Of a stretch of 36,049 bases of DNA, positions 33,093-36,049 are shown one piece after another. The notes under the pieces were generated by a model. It did not search any database. It saw nothing but the letters and a program-made list of their open reading frames with translations, and was not told the DNA's origin. The translations under genes were made by a program, and so were the position numbers. Numbering within the stretch: position 1 is the first letter of the stretch; every line of letters starts with the position of its first letter. The DNA is from an uncultured Opitutia bacterium (GTDB lineage Bacteria > Verrucomicrobiota > Verrucomicrobiia > Opitutales > Opitutaceae), in contig CAIKTR010000088.1 of the NCBI GenBank assembly GCA_903830425.1, positions 1-36,049 of the forward strand, written 5' to 3'.

Positions 33093-35492
33093 ATGAGCAT
33101 CCGCATCCACGAACTCGCCAAGCGCCACCACATGGAGGGCAAGGACATGCTGGCCCTGCTCAAGGAGCGCGGCTACGTTTCCGCGGACACCAAGTCGGTT
33201 TCGAGCACCGTCAGCAAAATCTACGAGCAGGAGATTGACCAGGAATTCGCCGCGAAGGCCGCCGCCGCCAAGCCGGTGGTCGCGCCGGTCGTCGAGCCGG
33301 TCGAGGCGCCCAAGCTGAAGATGCCCACCGGGGCGTTCGTGAAGTCGGCCCAGGACATTGTCCGCGAAAAGGAAGCCCGGGCCGCCGCGCTCAAGCCCGC
33401 TCCGATGGCGCCGCCGCTGCCGCCGCGCAATGCGCCGGTGAGCCCGCAGTTGCTCCGTCCGGCGGTCGTCGTCTCCGCGCCGAAGGCCCCCGCGCCCGTC
33501 GCTCCCCCTCCCGCGCCCCCGGTCTCCCGGCCGGCCTCGCCGCCCCCGATTCCGGCGCCGGTCGCCAAGGCCCCGTCAGCCCCGTCGGCGCCGCCGCCGC
33601 TGCCGCCGCGCAGTGCCCCCCTCGCCCCGCCGCCGCTGCCCGGCACCTCTTCACCCGCCCCGCTGCCTCCCGCTGCGGTGGTCGCCTCCGTGCCCAGCGT
33701 GCCGGGCGACATCAAGACCATCCACCTCAAGCCGCCGATCGTGGTGCGCGATTTTGCCACGGCGCTCGGGCTCAAGCCGTTCAAGCTCATTTCCGAGCTG
33801 AACCAGGCGGGCGGCTTCGCCTCGATGAATTCCAACATCGAGGAGGCCGTCGCGGTCAAGGTGGCCGAGAAGCACGGCTTCATCCTCGAGATCAAGCACC
33901 GCGGCGATCCCGCCGCCCAGCAGAAGGACAAGGACAAGAAGGAGGCGAAGCCCGAGGAGGATGAGTCCAAGTTCCTCGTCCCGCGTCCCCCGGTCGTCTG
34001 CATCCTCGGCCACGTGGACCACGGCAAGACCTCCCTGCTCGATGCCATCCGCAAGGCCAACGTCGCCGCGGGCGAGGCCGGCGGCATCACCCAGCATATC
34101 GGCGCCTACCAGGTGGAGTTCAACTCCCGCAAGATCACCTTCCTCGACACCCCGGGCCACGCCGCCTTCTCGAAGATGCGCGCCCGCGGCGCCAACGTCA
34201 CCGACATCGCCGTGCTGGTGGTGGCGGCGGACGACGGTTTCATGCCCCAGACCGACGAGGCCCTGCAGCACGCCCAGACCGCCAAGGTCGCGCTGATCGT
34301 GGCCGTCAACAAGATGGACGTGAAGGGGGCCAACCTCGACCAGGTGAAGGCCCAGATGCAGCAGCGCAACATTGCCCCCGAGGATTGGGGTGGGGAGACC
34401 ATCACGGTCCCGGTCGCCGCCATCAAGGGGCAGGGCATCGAGAGCCTGCTCGAGATGATCCTGCTGCAAGCCGATGTGCTCGAGCTCAAGGCCAATCCCA
34501 AGGCCGAGGCCAGCGGCATCATCATTGAGTCCGAGATCGATTTCGGCCGCGGCCCGCTCGCGACCGTGATCGTGCAGCGTGGTACCCTCCACGTCGGCGA
34601 CGCCATCGTCAGCGGCACCACCTACGCCAAAGTGCGCGCGATGTTCGACGACCAGGGCGCGAACCTCAAGGTCGCCACCCCGGGCATGCCCGTGCGGGTC
34701 ATCGGCTGGTCCGGCACGCCGGACAGCGGCGCCGGCTTCAAGGCGGTGAAAAACAACCGCGAGGCCGAGAAGCTCGCCGAAGAGGAGCAGTTCCGCCTCA
34801 AGCAGGTCGTCACCACCGCCGCCGCCGTGCCGAAGGAGGTCTCCGTTGAGCAGCTCTTCGCCAACATCGCCGCGACCCAGGCCAAGGTGCTCAAGCTCAT
34901 TATCAAGACCGACGTCTTTGGCTCGGCCGAGGCCATCCGCTCGGTGCTCGACGGCATCCAGAGCGCCAAGGTCTCGCTGGAGATCGTGGGCATCGATGTC
35001 GGCATCGTCACCAAGAACGACGTGCTGATGGCCGGCGCCGCGGGCTCCGTCATCGTGGGCTTCCACACCAAGCTCGAGAACGGCGTCGTGTCGCTGGCGA
35101 AGCACCATGGCGTGCGCGTCGAGACCTACGAAATCATCTACGAGCTGGGCGACAAGGTCCGCGAGATGATGGCCGACATGCTGGATCCCGACCTCAAGGA
35201 GACGAAGACCGGCGTGGCGGAGGTCCGCCAGGTGTTCCCGCTCGCGAAGGGGTTCGTGGCCGGTTGCCTCGTCACCGAGGGCAAGATCAACCGCAACGCC
35301 TCCGCGCGCCTGCGCCGCGGCAAGGAAATCGTGCACGAGGGCAAGATCGGCACGCTCAAGCGCTTCAAGGACGACGCCAACGAGGTGCGCGCCGGCCTCG
35401 AGTGCGGCATCAAGCTCGACGACTTCAACGGCTACCAGGCCGGCGACCTCATCGAGTGCTACGAGGTCCAAAAGGTCCGGGCTTCGCTCTAA
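33093..35492 (+). CDS. infB: translation initiation factor IF-2
   Basis: A 799-residue GTPase that delivers fMet-tRNA to the ribosome. A short N-terminal IF2N-like domain ([28 protein letters not shown]) is joined by a long Pro/Ala-rich linker (about residues 60-205) to a second IF2N-type element and the G domain. GTP motifs are [11 protein letters not shown] (about 306-316), LDTPGHAAF, and VNKMDVKG. Domains II to IV follow to the C-terminal SIF2 region ending EVQKVRASL. The linker's Pro richness is lineage typical rather than functional. It lies 30 bp after nusA with no Shine-Dalgarno. Confidence 0.98.
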   Translation: MSIRIHELAKRHHMEGKDMLALLKERGYVSADTKSVSSTVSKIYEQEIDQEFAAKAAAAKPVVAPVVEPVEAPKLKMPTGAFVKSAQDIVREKEARAAALKPAPMAPPLPPRNAPVSPQLLRPAVVVSAPKAPAPVAPPPAPPVSRPASPPPIPAPVAKAPSAPSAPPPLPPRSAPLAPPPLPGTSSPAPLPPAAVVASVPSVPGDIKTIHLKPPIVVRDFATALGLKPFKLISELNQAGGFASMNSNIEEAVAVKVAEKHGFILEIKHRGDPAAQQKDKDKKEAKPEEDESKFLVPRPPVVCILGHVDHGKTSLLDAIRKANVAAGEAGGITQHIGAYQVEFNSRKITFLDTPGHAAFSKMRARGANVTDIAVLVVAADDGFMPQTDEALQHAQTAKVALIVAVNKMDVKGANLDQVKAQMQQRNIAPEDWGGETITVPVAAIKGQGIESLLEMILLQADVLELKANPKAEASGIIIESEIDFGRGPLATVIVQRGTLHVGDAIVSGTTYAKVRAMFDDQGANLKVATPGMPVRVIGWSGTPDSGAGFKAVKNNREAEKLAEEEQFRLKQVVTTAAAVPKEVSVEQLFANIAATQAKVLKLIIKTDVFGSAEAIRSVLDGIQSAKVSLEIVGIDVGIVTKNDVLMAGAAGSVIVGFHTKLENGVVSLAKHHGVRVETYEIIYELGDKVREMMADMLDPDLKETKTGVAEVRQVFPLAKGFVAGCLVTEGKINRNASARLRRGKEIVHEGKIGTLKRFKDDANEVRAGLECGIKLDDFNGYQAGDLIECYEVQKVRASL

Positions 35493-35565
35493 GCGTCTCC
35501 GCGCGCCCCGCGGAGCTGCCTTCGCCGCTGGACGCCGTGCGTCCGCCCGCCAAACTCACCCTCCG

Positions 35566-35928
35566 ATGTCCAACCGCACGCTCCGCGTCAACGAGCTGAT
35601 CCAGCGGGAAATCAGCGCCATCCTCCGGCAGCAGCACCAGAGCGAGGCGGTCGCCATCACCATCACCGAGATCCGCGTGGCGCCCGACCTGCGCGATGCC
35701 CGCGTGTTCGTCTCCATCGTGGGCAGCGACGAGGCCGTCGAGCTGAAGCTGCGGTGGCTGCGCCGCCAGGCCCCGTCCATCCGCCGCGAACTCGGCACGC
35801 GCATCGTCCTGAAGTACCTCCCGCGGTTCACCTACGTGCTCGACCAGTCCGCCATCCGCGGCTCGCGGCTGCTGCGCCTGCTCGACGAGGTGGCCCCGGC
35901 GGCGCCCACGCCCGAGGAGACCCCATGA
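35566..35928 (+). CDS. rbfA: ribosome-binding factor A
   Basis: A 120-residue KH-like protein that assists late 30S maturation at the 5' end of 16S rRNA. The core matches the family: RVNELIQREISAILRQQ near the N-terminus, then ITEIRVAPDLRDARVFVSIVG and IRRELGTRIVLKYLPRFTYVLDQSAIRGSRLLRLLDE. It lies 73 bp after infB, the canonical order, and its stop overlaps the next start by 4 nt. Confidence 0.96.
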   Translation: MSNRTLRVNELIQREISAILRQQHQSEAVAITITEIRVAPDLRDARVFVSIVGSDEAVELKLRWLRRQAPSIRRELGTRIVLKYLPRFTYVLDQSAIRGSRLLRLLDEVAPAAPTPEETP

Positions 35929-36049
35929 GCGCCTTTTATCCCGCCCTGACCGCCGATTTCAGCCGCCTGCTGGCCCGCCTGCGCGGGCACCGCGTCGCCG
36001 TGATCGGGCATGCCCGGCCGGACGGCGACTGCATCGGCTCCCAAATTGC
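35925..36049 (+). CDS. nrnA: DHH-family phosphoesterase, N-terminal fragment (NrnA-like)
   Basis: The first 41 codons are present, cut by the window edge. The motif VIGHARPDGDCIGSQ is the first metal-binding block of DHH phosphoesterases (NrnA, a nanoRNase and pAp phosphatase). In many bacteria nrnA follows rbfA, and here it overlaps the rbfA stop by 4 nt (ATGA). The symbol rests on motif and position; the catalytic DHH itself lies outside the window. Confidence 0.8.
   Translation, partial: MSAFYPALTADFSRLLARLRGHRVAVIGHARPDGDCIGSQI

Noticed and set aside
33651-35471. Open frame of 606 codons on the minus strand
   Set aside because: It is antisense to infB, which is full-length and certain.

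Overview
This 36 kb window is GC-rich, almost fully coding chromosomal DNA. It most resembles a Verrucomicrobia member of the Opitutaceae type. That assignment is an inference from gene content: an 11-subunit-style nuo cluster, a rhomboid with a helical C-terminal tail, a DUF2851 gene next to nusA-infB-rbfA-nrnA, and start codons that mostly lack Shine-Dalgarno sequences. No rRNA, CRISPR array, insertion sequence or prophage was seen. One tRNA (Ser, UGA) is present.

Layout. Positions 1-5690 (minus strand) hold a complex I operon read nuoA-B-C-D-I-H-J-K-L with many 4-nt stop/start overlaps. nuoE, F and G are absent and nuoL is cut by the window edge. Positions 5843-8338 (minus) encode a SNF2/SWI2 helicase. 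Next come a small secreted lysozyme-like protein (8623-9099, plus), a HAD phosphatase (9120-10133, minus), the translation-termination pair prfA-prmC (10251-12219, plus), a tail-specific S41 protease (12252-14474, minus), a rhomboid protease (14612-15496, minus), a small ferredoxin (15675-15911, plus), a TonB-dependent receptor (16060-17907), a cupin, a Gfo/Idh/MocA oxidoreductase and a YugP-type membrane zinc protease (to 20613).

The most interesting block is 20698-27507. A MerR-family regulator with an adenosylcobalamin-binding module (CarH/LitR type, with the W-x9-EH motif and the cobalamin-ligating His) faces a five-gene plus-strand cluster across a 302-bp AT-rich gap. The cluster encodes an SDR/DUF2867 protein, an FAD-dependent oxidoreductase, a DUF1365 protein, a Cfa-like methyltransferase and a small DUF1475-like membrane protein. 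The gap carries two pairs of tandem 11-bp direct repeats built on T(A/G)GACA, which fit the head-to-tail operator architecture of CarH. The Cfa-like enzyme lacks two residues that bind bicarbonate in E. coli cyclopropane synthase, so a methyl-branched or furan fatty acid is a more likely product than a cyclopropane. I read the block as a B12-dependent, light-controlled membrane-lipid modification system in Verrucomicrobia. No photolyase lies next to it.

Downstream are tRNA-Ser, a soluble FixL/FixJ-like two-component pair lacking a recognisable sensor domain, a class I methyltransferase, a DUF2851 protein and the transcription/translation operon nusA-infB-rbfA-nrnA. The nusA leader has a clear promoter followed by two mutually exclusive hairpins, the second an intrinsic terminator. 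This arrangement suggests attenuation control of the operon.
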